A DNA stretch of 64,000 bases from Nitzschia sp. pyKryTriq1 (taxonomy: Eukaryota > Bacillariophyta > Bacillariophyceae > Bacillariales > Bacillariaceae). Below are positions 1 through 10,246 of the stretch, one piece after another. Below the pieces are notes generated by a model. It was not told where the DNA came from. It saw only the letters and a list, made by a program, of their open reading frames with translations, and ran no database searches. The stretch lies in contig OY101115.1 in the NCBI GenBank assembly GCA_956465555.1, positions 1,240,001-1,304,000 of the forward strand. Direction: 5' to 3'. Each line of letters opens with the position of its first letter. Position 1 is the stretch's first letter. Both the position numbers and the translations under genes were made by a program.

Positions 1-931
1 ACAGCGATATTGCGTCATAATCAGATCTTTGATCACCCCATCCGGCACGATGACATCCTCCTCCACGTCTCCTCGAATGAGTTTGAATCGGTTGATGCTC
101 TTCATCACCACACCAAATTCTCGTGTGAAGGAGTCGGGTTGGACGCACACACGGATACGAGCGCCCTGCGTTTTGAGGGCAGGTTCTAGAATTCGCTCGT
201 TGTTGTCATCGCACTCAAAGGCTTCTGCGCCGTAATTGTCTTCCTCGTCCTCCAGAATGGCCAAAATTTCAAATCGTTGCGTAATATCGACGCGCACCGC
301 GACGGGAGTATCCAGGAAATTCGCGACTTGACCGGGGTTACTGGGATCAATCAGGTTGAAGCGAGTGCAAAACGAAACGATCGGGTCTTCTGCGGTGTAA
401 GTGATAATTCGCGAATTCCCAATAGTGGTGGGGTTGATATTGTAGTTCACAGAAATCTGTTAAGGACGAGCGACAGTGAGTTTTGTAAAAGCTTCCACGC
501 ATCCCTCCATTCTACTTGTACCTTGATTTCAACAACCAATATACGAAACATACCTGTCGGGTCCCCGACCCGTCTCCAAATGCCGTCAAATCATTCACCA
601 CATCCACTGCTAGGTAATTGTTGCTGCCTGCATCGATGGGAATAGAGCAAGCTTCATCCCGAAAGAGATCAATTCGAACATAGCTCGTTCGCACTTGGTC
701 CCGGACGGTGTGCGTCAAATCCAGCTGCATCCCGGAGGTGCCCAGGACGGGCTCCGAAATATCCCAAAGACGGGAGGTAGATTGCAAGTCTCGCTGCTGA
801 TGTTGGGAGAGATCCCGGGGCGGTGCCACCGACCCCATGACGCCGCCGCCGCTGCCCACCCAAAAAATATGCAGCATCCAGAAGAGCTGGCCTGCCGCCA
901 TGGTGGTGCGCCAAGAAATCACCGTCTTCAT
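1..931 (-). CDS. Secreted/membrane protein, related to its divergent neighbour (3' part outside window)
   Basis: Two exons are visible on the minus strand: exon 1 at 931-554 and exon 2 from 456 running off the left edge. The intron (553-457, 97 bp) has GT and AG ends and keeps the frame. The start MKTVISW is chosen because it opens a hydrophobic signal-like stretch followed by an RDLS/RDLQ segment, like the RDLQ segment of the neighbour at 1806. Later residues RIRVCVQPD and GVVMKSI match RVCVRP and GIVMRSV of that neighbour, so the two are divergent paralogs. No known domain is recognised. A role at the cell surface or in the secretory pathway is inferred only from the signal-like N-terminus. 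Confidence 0.75.
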
Positions 932-1805
932 TCTTTTCGTTCGTTGATAGACGTCTAGTCGAGTCAAGCAGCTTGATGGAAGTAAAGATGCTCCGACCGT
1001 GAACCAATTTTTACCGACTCTATTTTTTAAAACCCTACTCTGTATGAGCTTTGAGCTTTCAACGACGACGACGACGACAACGAAGGCGGAACTGGGAACT
1101 ATCCTGGGAAAATTGAAATGAAGATTATTTCTCCCCCGGTTCTTTATCTTGTGTTGTCTTATGTGGCAGCACTCAGCACTGTACAAGTTCGAGCACAGGT
1201 GGTAGGTAGTCAGTACGAAGAGTGGTGGGTACATCAACATTGCGGGGGACTAGTTTTAGAGGAAGAAGACTTTGACAGATATGGTACGGAGCGAAGCATG
1301 CATGGAGTTTGATAGCTTATTTTCTTTGTCAAGGAACTGATTTTAATGGTATGTTTTCGAAATTAATATTTATGACATGACCCTTAAGTAATTCTTCTCT
1401 AACAACCTGAAATACTTATAGGCATTCGTGACAAAAAGGCTTAAATGGAGCCGACCGGCGTGCCGAAACCACGAGTAGCATGCACTTTACGAGTAGTAGC
1501 CAATCCTGCATGCTTTCACCGGCTCGGTCCTAAACAAAGATGTCGATCGTTTATCTGCCTGGACTGCTTGCTTTTGCTTGCACCAAGAAAGTGGTACCGG
1601 TACTGTACTTGGACGTGCACCGTGGTAGTGTACGTGCCGGTACCTTGCTGCTTATATTTCCTTCCACAGCTACCGGTACAGTGGCTGCCTCTTGAGCTAC
1701 AAACCAAAAACCAAAACCAAAACTCTGCAAAGCACACCATCCATCTTTATCAAGAGGCGATTTTACCGGTATTGCTACATTTAAACTAGACTACGGACGA
1801 ACACC
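932..1805. promoter_or_regulatory. Shared intergenic region between two divergent paralogs
   Basis: This 874 bp gap separates two divergently transcribed related genes, so it must hold both promoters. Two TACCGGTA palindromes lie at 1595-1602 and 1671-1678, with a third near 1765. A run of GAC triplets lies around 1060-1080. No TATA box or other known element can be assigned with confidence. Confidence 0.4.
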
Positions 1806-3119
1806 ATGAAGTATTATTCGCTTTCCTTCTGGACGGCGGCCGTGCTCTTCGTGACAACAACTCACGCGGCGACGGCCGCGACGGAAGGAGACGATCGTCG
1901 TGATTTGCAATCGTCCAATCCGCGAGTCATCGCCGAAGCCTATGAATGTGATGAATACCTTCAAATTCTACCGGAAGAAGTTCGCAAGGCCCCGAAACCT
2001 TTGGGATATGAAATCCGTGTCTGTGTGAGACCCACCACACCGACCCGCAATCGCGGCATCGTCATGCGCAGTGTGGATGAGTTCACGTGGTTCAAATCCT
2101 TTGGATCGACCGTCCAACCCGCCATTTCCAAAAAAGCGGATCTGCCTCGGACGTTGCAAGTCTGCATTCCTGGGCGCACTGTATGCAGCTTTAAAACCAG
2201 TTTGTTGGATGATTTCTTTTATGGCGAAAAGAACGGAACGGTTGCGGGAACCGGAAGCGCGTCGATGCAAGTGCAAGGCGACGATGATAACCCGACGATT
2301 CGGCGACAACTGGGAGCTGACGAAAATGGAATTTTTCAAGCGGCCATTCAGTGGACACCGATTGGTGGGCGACAACGGCGAGAACTGCAAGTGGGATCGG
2401 CTCTGGGTGGATTTGCCGGATCAAGCGGAATCAAGCTCGAGTTCAATGTGGACGCCCTCGCTCCTCCCGACAATTTTGTTCCGTACCAAGAAGAAGATAT
2501 TTCGACTTGGTGGGAAGACTCGCCCACCTGGTTGAAGGTCTTGATTATTGTGGGAGCAGTAATCCTTCTGATGATGGGATGTTGTTTGTTGTTCATGTGC
2601 ATCTGGTCCATCCGAGAATGTATGAGGGAGGAAATCGAAAAGGACAAGGCAAGAGAACTGGAAAGAGAACTAGACGAGCAGCAACAGCAAGAGCAGGCCC
2701 CCGTAGATGGCGACGGCAACCTTGTTATTATCAAGCCTGCTGTCGGTGCGGGGAATTCGGCATGGGAACAATACGAACCCACGGAAACCGAAGACGATAA
2801 TGCCAACACGGATCCATCAGTGCAACCCACGGATAAGGACGTTTGCTTCGATGCCGACCAACACCCGGGGACCAAGGCCATGCATGCTGCCATAAAGAAG
2901 ACGCTAAAAAAGTATCCTACCGAGGAATATTCCCCCGAACAGTATCGTCACATCAAGAAACAACTGCCTGGCCGAAAGTTCTTTGTCTGTGACGATGAAG
3001 ATCATCCCGATGTGTGGAGAGAGGTTCCGAAATCCGAGTTGGTAGATTTGTTGAAGAAAGAGTTTGAGGATATTCGAAAGCAGGAGCAAGGAACGGAACG
3101 TCTTGCTATTTCACAGTAG
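1806..3119 (+). CDS. Single-pass type I membrane protein of unknown function
   Basis: An intact 437-residue ORF. Residues 1-25 form a signal peptide (MKYYSLSF, then Ala/Thr/Val), followed by RRDLQ. The extracellular part (about 30-240) contains the segment YEIRVCVRP and paired cysteines (C120, C127 region), shared with the paralog on the left. A strong transmembrane segment spans about 243-266 (LIIVGAVILLMMGCCLL). The tail is charged, with an acidic/glutamine-rich linker, and ends with a segment (about 345-420) rich in Lys, Tyr and Pro. No family is recognised. The topology suggests a surface receptor or adhesion-type protein, but that is inference. Confidence 0.85.
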   Translation: MKYYSLSFWTAAVLFVTTTHAATAATEGDDRRDLQSSNPRVIAEAYECDEYLQILPEEVRKAPKPLGYEIRVCVRPTTPTRNRGIVMRSVDEFTWFKSFGSTVQPAISKKADLPRTLQVCIPGRTVCSFKTSLLDDFFYGEKNGTVAGTGSASMQVQGDDDNPTIRRQLGADENGIFQAAIQWTPIGGRQRRELQVGSALGGFAGSSGIKLEFNVDALAPPDNFVPYQEEDISTWWEDSPTWLKVLIIVGAVILLMMGCCLLFMCIWSIRECMREEIEKDKARELERELDEQQQQEQAPVDGDGNLVIIKPAVGAGNSAWEQYEPTETEDDNANTDPSVQPTDKDVCFDADQHPGTKAMHAAIKKTLKKYPTEEYSPEQYRHIKKQLPGRKFFVCDDEDHPDVWREVPKSELVDLLKKEFEDIRKQEQGTERLAISQ

Positions 3120-3462
3120 GAAATTATTTAGTCAACACACGGGTTGATTTTTCGAGGGAATCAAATCAAGAACTATCAATACCATATTGTACTGGGATGA
3201 AACATACTACAATGTAATCTGCATATGAACCTTTCAATGTCTTTCTTTGTATGCGATCTAACAACACAACATGTTGGTCAGTGACCATATTCGTACGGTT
3301 GCCATGCACTTGCTAACTGGCACTATTACGTGTACCATAGGATATTTAACATCTGAGGGAATGCATGCAGAAAGCTGGTGAATGCAATTCAATTGAACGC
3401 CATCGTCCTACGAGTAAGAAAGATCAACGCTATAATAATATGATGCCATGCCTATGAGGATT
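3120..3462. other. Intergenic, convergent genes
   Basis: An AT-rich 343 bp spacer between two converging genes. It presumably holds both 3' UTRs. Nothing else was recognised. Confidence 0.5.
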
Positions 3463-4041
3463 CTAATACCAATCCCCACCACCGGTTCGTTTTTCGACAA
3501 CAATCACATGATGGCCGAATTGTGTCAGCACAGGCCCCATGACCTCCCCAATCTTGGTGTCGGGACTGAAGATCACTTGATCGAATTCTTTCACCATGGT
3601 ACCCGGTCCAAAACTCCCGAGAGACCCACCCTTGGAGGCCGAAGGACATGTCGAGAATTCTTGCGCACATTGCTCGAAAGTTTGTTCACCCGAAGAGATC
3701 ATTTTCATTACAATTTGAGCTTCGTCCTTTGTCGGAACAAGAATGTGACGGGCTGTGGCTCGCACTTGTTCCGCGGGAGGACCATATTCTGTGTTCTGAA
3801 AGGCTTTGGAAAAAGCGTCAAACAGACCCATCGAAAGAGCCGTAGGAGAAGAATGAGTGCTGCTGCTGGACACAGCAGCACCGGTCAATAATTGTGCCAC
3901 GGATCGGTAAGTCCCTTTTACGATTCTTCCCTGTTCGGTCTTGGATTGAGCCGCCGGGGAAAACGCCAAGGTATCTTGGGTCGCGAGGGTCAAAATCACC
4001 AATACCGCGGCAACGACAATAACCGCGGGCGAGCGAAACAT
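3463..4041 (-). CDS. Plastid-targeted parvulin-type peptidyl-prolyl isomerase
   Basis: A 192-residue protein from the ATG at 4041; the longer reading frame begins with a non-ATG codon. Residues 1-25 are a hydrophobic signal peptide. AFSP at 26-29 fits the diatom plastid cleavage motif, and a Ser/Thr-rich transit region follows. The PpiC/parvulin domain covers about 95-188, with ARHILV at its start, then FEQCAQEFSTCPSASKGG and the GHHVIVVEKR strand at the end. Parvulins catalyse cis-trans isomerisation of X-Pro bonds and assist folding. Location in the plastid stroma is inferred from the leader. The gene has no intron. Confidence 0.92.
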   Translation of the reverse strand: MFRSPAVIVVAAVLVILTLATQDTLAFSPAAQSKTEQGRIVKGTYRSVAQLLTGAAVSSSSTHSSPTALSMGLFDAFSKAFQNTEYGPPAEQVRATARHILVPTKDEAQIVMKMISSGEQTFEQCAQEFSTCPSASKGGSLGSFGPGTMVKEFDQVIFSPDTKIGEVMGPVLTQFGHHVIVVEKRTGGGDWY

Positions 4042-5646
4042 CCTCTTGCTGGAACTCGTTTTCGGGCTGATGAGATTGATTTGGGCTTTGATCACTTTGT
4101 AGTAGTATCAGAAGTCTAGAACGCTAATGTTCTTTGCTTGAACGTATCCAGGAGAATACCACGAAATGGTACGGTACAGTACAGGTACGAAGATAGCTAC
4201 AGAGAGCTCAGAGGAATACAAGTGGGAGCAATGGAAGGCCAAGTGCCAAGTCAATTCTTGTTTGTCATCGTCGTCAGTCGTCAGATGGAATTGAGTATTT
4301 TAAAAGCCAATCTCAAAGATCGCATTCGTCATCGTCATCGAAACGACGTGTCCTACGAGTTGAGTGCGGCCGCTACCGGGTTTACGTAAAATGCTACGTA
4401 CGCAGTACAAGAAAGGTCACTCGGATGGGTCATCTCGCTCGCTCCGTAAGAGATACCGGCAACAACACATTGATCATTGATGACAAAACGTATTCATCCA
4501 ACAACAACAAACAATTTTACAACCACAACTCTCACACATCAATGACTCAACAACCAACTTCACTGACTTTAGTGTCGAGAAGGCAATCGCCTTCAATAAT
4601 GCTGGATCCCAAAATATAGAGCGTGGAGACTACAAGTCGGCTCTCAAGGCTCTGGTTGTCGCCTTTTACAGCTTCAAAACAACATACAATCAGAACAGAC
4701 GATGTCCGACGTCATAGTCAGAGCGATGATGCTTGCTGGTATGGTACCACTACTGTAGTTATGAATTATTTATTAGAAACACAATGCCAACGTAGATGGA
4801 TGTGATATTCATCAAGCGTATGGTGTTTGTTGTGGCACGGTCGCGGATCAGCGACAATTTCACGTCGCTGCTACAAGTAGCTCGTTCGTGGCCATCATTG
4901 GCTCCTTTTTGGAACCTTTTTCGACGAATGCATTCTAACGTGTATGATTAGATGAAATATTCAATAAGGTTCCAAAAGTATCCACTATGCAAGAAGCGGG
5001 AGCTACGATTGCAACACAGAACATTCGGTCGGAGGTTGTTGTCATTTTCGTGGTTGCGAGTTGCGAGCGCGGTTTTAAATTCTTGCAAAATGATGGCGCA
5101 CATGACTGCTGTTCGTGATTCGGGATTTTGTACCGGCGCCACGTGGGCCTACTGCAGCTTTCTTCCGCGCGCACTCAACTCGTACTGTACCGCAGCGGGT
5201 ACCTCGTACTGGTACCGGTATGAAATACCGGTACATACTTGTACTGTAAAATCGTGCCAACCGGGGGGCGGGCCAAACGTTCATGTCTGTTCGGCGTGCG
5301 TCCAGAAACGTGACACAGGCGGGATTCAGGAGAGGAAGGTCTCATCAACGCCGCAAGTCAATTGGTATCATACGAACCGTACGACGCTAGCTGATCGTTG
5401 AACTGCTACGAGTACTAGTCTACTAATGCTCGTAACTACCAAAGGTAGCCTTTATTTCTTTGACGCAGCAAAATGAATGAACCATGAGAACTACTTAAAA
5501 GCTAGTACTGTAGTACTGTAGTTCGGTTAATGCTTCTGGTACGTGTTGGCTCTATATAATATTTAGATGCATGATTGACTCATTCACCATTCACCGGTTC
5601 CCTCTCGGCACATCCTAGTTGTATTGAATTGCTCCCGTTTGTCTGT
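4042..5646. other. Intergenic region with palindrome cluster
   Basis: Apart from the TPR-like relic at about 4542-4714, no gene is supported. TACCGGTA palindromes occur near 5213 and 5226, amid GTAC-rich sequence (5180-5250). Short ORFs here lack any protein-like character. Confidence 0.45.
4542..4714 (+). pseudogene. Relic of a TPR-like/diatom hypothetical gene
   Basis: One frame reads VEKAIAFNNAG, then ERGDYKSALKALVVAF, and stops at a TAG near 4712. The A-NNAG-ERGDY-AL spacing resembles the first helix pair of tetratricopeptide-like proteins. The open frame has no ATG and runs into stops upstream, while the nearest ATG (about 4540) lies in another frame. No continuation was found downstream. 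It may be a decayed copy or an isolated exon. The family assignment is a by-eye guess. Confidence 0.35.
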
Positions 5647-6221
5647 TCAAGGCAACGAAGGTCCCTTTGACTCAACAATGGTCTTGAAAGACGTGTATGG
5701 CTTGAAACGAATTCGATTTTTGCTGGGAACATCAATAGGCTGCATCGTTTGCGGATTAATCTTTTTCGTGGGTTTGGATACATATCTTTCAAAGGTACCA
5801 AAGCTGCTGATTTTAACTGGGTGGCCATCACCGACAGCCTAAAGTAAAAGTGGTTGTAGGATGAATATGATGATGATGGTATTGGGTGAGGATAAAAAAA
5901 TAAAAAGCCACACAACAAATCAAGGCGACAACAACAGTGACAAGGACTTACCTCCACAATCGAATCAAACACTGTAGTCAGAATTTCTTCAGCTTGGTTC
6001 TTTTTCAATGCATGTGTCTCAACAAGTGCCTCCACGAGTTTTTTTGTGGTAATTTCTCCCTTGACTGAAGAGGCTGGAGTCGTCGTAGTAGAAAAGGAAC
6101 AATTGCTGCTCGGGCTTACGGAGAGAACACTGCTCAACGACGATGCTTGGAGAGGAAACAATGGCTGCGGGACCACTCTTCGCAATGGACCAAGAGACGA
6201 TTTTAGGAGGGTAGTCGCCAT
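5647..6221 (-). CDS. HU/IHF-type DNA-binding protein, probably organellar
   Basis: Two exons: 6221-5952 and 5838-5647 (intron 113 bp, GT-AG, phase 0), giving 153 residues. Residues 1-52 are Ser/Arg/Leu-rich without acids, fitting a mitochondrial or plastid presequence. The HU fold follows: GEITTKKLVEAL, then AEEILTTVFDSIVE (helices), AVGDGHPVKISSFGTF (beta platform) and a DNA-arm region with NPQTMQPIDVPSKNRIRFKP, where bacterial HU has NPxTG. HU proteins bend and pack organelle nucleoids. The splice was chosen because it joins the two halves of the domain exactly. Which organelle is uncertain. Confidence 0.9.
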
Positions 6222-6948
6222 GGTTGTACGTACTACAAGTAGAGTGAAAGTGTTGACAAACGAAACGGAAGATCGAATGAGAAGAAGAATGGGACAGGAA
6301 ACAGGAAACCGTCGCCATTCGCGGTGGAAGAAGCAAACATCGAAGCTCCGTGTCACGTGCGTAAATTCAAATCTCAAGTTCTCACTTCGTTTCCTATAGA
6401 TTCGACTACAGTTCTACAGGAGCGAGCCGGGCTGTTTCATCTGACACGTTGGTATACGATACGAGTAATATCGCGTGATAAAAGACATTATCGTAGTATA
6501 ACAGAAATTATTTTAAAAAAAATAATTAACGAATTGTGCGCAATATCGCGCATGCGCGTGTCAGACGAAACAGGGCGACCTTCGCGCCGTGGTCGTGGAT
6601 GAAGCAAGGATGAAGCTGCAAGGGCAGTAAATCAATCCGGTGGCATCTCGCCTCACAAAATGGCGAGTGCCGAAACCATTGTCAAACTCCTCTTACTACC
6701 ATCTACGTAGTTTTTATAATACAAGATGAGAGAGGGTCCAAACCCTGTAGTGAGATTCTTTTAATGATCCACATGCAACATGTATATTTACATGACGATG
6801 GATGGAAATGGTTTCAAAAATGATGCATCGACCCGTTTCGATCCTTTGGAGCGAAGGTTTCGTCACTTGCTTTCTTGTTGAGCAAGAATAGAACAAGTCG
6901 TCGCCGGTCATATTCCATGATTCCACAAGGATGAAATAATAACGAAGC
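6222..6948. other. Intergenic, divergent promoters
   Basis: A 727 bp gap between the HU-like gene and the KAR5-like gene, transcribed away from each other. A CG-rich patch near 6538-6600 (gcgcaatatcgcgcatgcgc) is locally palindromic. No gene was recognised. Confidence 0.4.
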
Positions 6949-8826
6949 ATGCATTCGATGGTATTTTGGAATCGATACATTCTTTGTTCTCTCTTGGTCC
7001 TTCTGCTAACTGCGTGTCAAAGTTTTCAAGCCGGTGCAGGGACGGCGCCTTCCTCTATGGATAGTATCCGGCAGGATCATGGAAGCTTGTTGTTTGGAGG
7101 CGAAAACGTCAGAAGTGGTGATGGTATTGTCGCTGGGTTGCCTCCTTCGCCAGACTGCTGGCTTCGTGCCATTCGGGCTATGGAAATGGATTCCACCAGT
7201 ACAGCCGATGCATGCAACTGGATGACTACTCAGCACCAAAAAATCATGGCTCTGGAAATGGCAAGGTGTCATGTCCATGACCTCGGCCATATGCTTTTCG
7301 AACAATCATCAATCACTGGTTTGGATAGTAGTGAAACGACTGCTTGCTCTCATGAGAATTATCGACAGCACTTGGCGATCTGTCTTACTCATCTGACCCC
7401 CTCTGCGGAAACTGCCTACACCCACTTCATGACCTACATCAACCAACTATGTACTCGGTTATCTCGCGAGGTGGTCATGGATTACTTTTACGAAACAAGC
7501 GTGAACTTGGCCAAAGCATCGGTGGATGTGGGTCGCCAATTCAAGGAAATGCTCCAGTATCAAGAGGAACTGCGGGAAACCTGGAATGAGCGAGAAACAG
7601 AAACTGCTATGTTCCACGAAAGATTTCGGCAAGATGTTTACCAAGAACGCCTTCGCTGGGCAAAGGAAAGTGCCTTGTTGCGAAGCCAGTGGCAACAGGA
7701 TCAAGAAGAGTGGCTACTTCGACAAAAGGAAGCCCGCAAAAGTCAACTGGAGGAAATAGCAGGACAACAGCGTGAACTGAGGCGCCAGAAGAACGAGCTA
7801 GCTCGACTCGCTGAGACGGTTGCTCGTACCAACCAATCTATTCAACCCTGGTCTCTCAAGTTGCAGAACTTGTACCAATATTTGCAGAATGCATATCATA
7901 TACTAAAGTGGGTACTCCACCTGGCTGGGAGCACGATGATAATGTGGATATTTACCATGCCACGTTGCCTCCATTGGATACGCAAATACATGCTTGTCTG
8001 GATTGTAACTGGTGGGTTGATTGAGATTGTCTTGGTTTCACTCCAGCACGGTGGCCGGTCCTCACACGAAGAGATAAATGAAATCTCGACCCTGATCCGT
8101 GGTGCAATGGGCGTCCTTGAGATTGTCTTCTATTTGTTGGGAGCGTTGATCTCCCCCTGTTTCCGCAGCGGTTATCAGGACACAGTCCCCACCAGCGACT
8201 GTCATCGTTACAGCCTGTCCTCAGACGATGATGAAAGGCAAGTGCCGAGCTTTCCAGTCCATCAAGAAGCATCGATTCAAAATGATCCAATGACTCGATC
8301 TCATTGGCAACTTGATCAACGGTATGAGAGGATAATGCCGTACCCAATGACACTCGTCCATCCAAGTCCTCTTTCACCCGCGAACGCATCCGCCCGGCAT
8401 GGACAGGAACAACACTGGGCGAATCTTCAGCATCTTCGATCGGATCGTATGACGGTAACACCAAACGACCTTCTAACTGAGTCACCGAGAGTGCACGAGC
8501 AGTACTTTGATCCTGCACCAGCCGCATGTATGGAGAAAGAACCGAAATACAAGTTCAGTCCTCCGTCTTTTGAAATATTGAAGGGAGCCGAAGTACAGCC
8601 TCTCGACTCCTCGGGCACAACTCAAGCGCAAGGAGAAAAGGGCGATGAGAAAAGGAGAGTATCAGGTCATAAGCGACCATGTCCGGAATCATCAAACGAT
8701 AGTTCTGAAGAAGATACTCGTAGCCCCAAACGCCCACGCTTGTTGAACTACAGCTTGGTGGATGGTGCGACGCAGGAAGAAGATGATCGGTCCACCGCGA
8801 CGGATGACTTTTCTGATTGCGTTTGA
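6949..8826 (+). CDS. KAR5/GEX1/Brambleberry-like nuclear membrane fusion protein
   Basis: An intact 625-residue ORF. A signal peptide (about 1-25) is followed by a cysteine-rich region with Cys at 70, 89, 107, 133, 145 and 168. The core ACNWMT...MALEMARCHVHDLG matches the family signature C-x-L-ALxLxxCHLxDxG seen in KAR5, GEX1 and Brambleberry. A long charged coiled coil spans about 195-297. Three hydrophobic segments follow (about 318-336, 345-366, 384-403), then a disordered tail. Order and spacing (signal, Cys-rich, coiled coil, TM cluster) are those of this family, which acts in the nuclear envelope/ER during fusion of gamete nuclei. The function is inferred from the family, and expression in gametes is expected. 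Confidence 0.8.
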   Translation: MHSMVFWNRYILCSLLVLLLTACQSFQAGAGTAPSSMDSIRQDHGSLLFGGENVRSGDGIVAGLPPSPDCWLRAIRAMEMDSTSTADACNWMTTQHQKIMALEMARCHVHDLGHMLFEQSSITGLDSSETTACSHENYRQHLAICLTHLTPSAETAYTHFMTYINQLCTRLSREVVMDYFYETSVNLAKASVDVGRQFKEMLQYQEELRETWNERETETAMFHERFRQDVYQERLRWAKESALLRSQWQQDQEEWLLRQKEARKSQLEEIAGQQRELRRQKNELARLAETVARTNQSIQPWSLKLQNLYQYLQNAYHILKWVLHLAGSTMIMWIFTMPRCLHWIRKYMLVWIVTGGLIEIVLVSLQHGGRSSHEEINEISTLIRGAMGVLEIVFYLLGALISPCFRSGYQDTVPTSDCHRYSLSSDDDERQVPSFPVHQEASIQNDPMTRSHWQLDQRYERIMPYPMTLVHPSPLSPANASARHGQEQHWANLQHLRSDRMTVTPNDLLTESPRVHEQYFDPAPAACMEKEPKYKFSPPSFEILKGAEVQPLDSSGTTQAQGEKGDEKRRVSGHKRPCPESSNDSSEEDTRSPKRPRLLNYSLVDGATQEEDDRSTATDDFSDCV

Positions 8827-9136
8827 ATTCCTTTTTCGCTACAGGATCGACAGGTTGATCAAGGAACGTTTGCCATTGTTGATGATTCCATTTATAGTAC
8901 GAGCTGCCGTATATTCCTACTCCTACTATCTTTCTGGTGCCCATATTATTGTTGTTCTTTATTGTCAGCATTGTTTATGTATTCCCCAGGTATAAATTTG
9001 CTACCGGTACTCGTGGCCAAGACGTTTTCGAACCCCATTCCCCGTCATAAGTCCATACTTGCTGGCTACTGCATACATCGCAGGAAAAAGCAAGTTGATT
9101 CATTCATTCATTCATTCAGCCCTCGCGCCTTTGCTA
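8827..9136. other. Short intergenic, convergent genes
   Basis: A 310 bp spacer with a TACCGGTA at about 9001 and an ATTC microsatellite near 9098-9118. Nothing else was seen. Confidence 0.5.
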
Positions 9137-10246
9137 CTACATCGGCCACCAAGACGCGTCATCGTCTCCGTCGTCGCTCATTGTTCCTCCATCGGAACCA
9201 TATCCCCAAGCGTCCCCAATAGTCCTCGGAGGTCTATAATAAGACTCCGCCCATGTCAATGTATTTGTAATCTTCTTGATACGATGACCTAGCCACGAGA
9301 GGGAGATATCGGAGGCATCTCTAATGTGTGTGCCGTCCAAGGCTCCCTCCAGGGCCATCTTTTGAAATTCCTGTTCGGATGGCGACCACCTATGACCCAA
9401 CGCATCACCATTATGCTCTTTCCCAAAGTCAAAGGTTGCCATGGATCCAAATAAAAGCCTCAAAAACGAGTAGTCATCCAGATCGGTAAGGCGTTTGGAA
9501 ACTTGACAATGATGATCTTCCAGATAGATGAGATGATGATTCTCGGAAGCTTCTACGCTCGTGCCGAACAAGAAAGACCTCAATTGTTCCACTGTCCTAG
9601 TCGTAAGATTTTGGGTTCGGATCACGTCCACGCCGTTCCATGTATTGGAACATAGCTCGTTTTTCGGGCTGGCCTCAAAACTCTCCTTTTCAAAGTCGAA
9701 AAATCGAAAGGACCACGAGACTCGGAATTCCTTCGAGTAGGCGCGAGAGTGGTGATGATAGTAGTGTTCAAGACGAAGGGCATGTGGAATGGCAAACGGC
9801 GACCAAACAACGGCGTGATGGGTGACGGTGCCGATTCGGTTACGACCCTTGAAACGAAGATCCTTCCCAATCCATGGCGTATAATCCCACAATACTGCTT
9901 GTCCATCATAATCACCATAATCAACATGATCGTGATGATGATCAGGCATCAGGCCAAAGATCTCTTTTTGCAAGTGCCGCATTTGTTCTCGCAGTTCGTG
10001 ACTCAACTGGTGCGACCAGTCTTCCTTGTCATCGTGACAAGAATATTCACATTCCATGAAAACATTATCATCATCATTGGCAGCACCATGTGTCAACGAT
10101 GATCGAAAGTGATAGTAGCGCTCCCACGCCCTATCGGTGCTACTTGTAGAATCGCGCCACTGAGCGGGTGCTGGTTGGAGCCCAAATTTCTCGATACATT
10201 TGCTCTGCCAGTCCTTTTTTGCTCGTTTCGGTGCTCTTTGTTCCAT
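9137..10246 (-). CDS. Hypothetical protein, His/Asp-rich central segment
   Basis: 369 residues from the ATG at 10246 (MEQRAPKRAKK). This start is preferred to an upstream in-frame codon because it opens a basic, nuclear-signal-like stretch. A helical region with HELREQMRHLQKEI is followed by a histidine/aspartate-rich stretch (DHHHDHVDYGDYDG). Then comes a part rich in Trp, Phe and Tyr (about 150-330), which suggests a folded domain. The end is acidic. No signal peptide or membrane segment is present. No family is recognised. Confidence 0.75.
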   Translation of the reverse strand: MEQRAPKRAKKDWQSKCIEKFGLQPAPAQWRDSTSSTDRAWERYYHFRSSLTHGAANDDDNVFMECEYSCHDDKEDWSHQLSHELREQMRHLQKEIFGLMPDHHHDHVDYGDYDGQAVLWDYTPWIGKDLRFKGRNRIGTVTHHAVVWSPFAIPHALRLEHYYHHHSRAYSKEFRVSWSFRFFDFEKESFEASPKNELCSNTWNGVDVIRTQNLTTRTVEQLRSFLFGTSVEASENHHLIYLEDHHCQVSKRLTDLDDYSFLRLLFGSMATFDFGKEHNGDALGHRWSPSEQEFQKMALEGALDGTHIRDASDISLSWLGHRIKKITNTLTWAESYYRPPRTIGDAWGYGSDGGTMSDDGDDDASWWPM

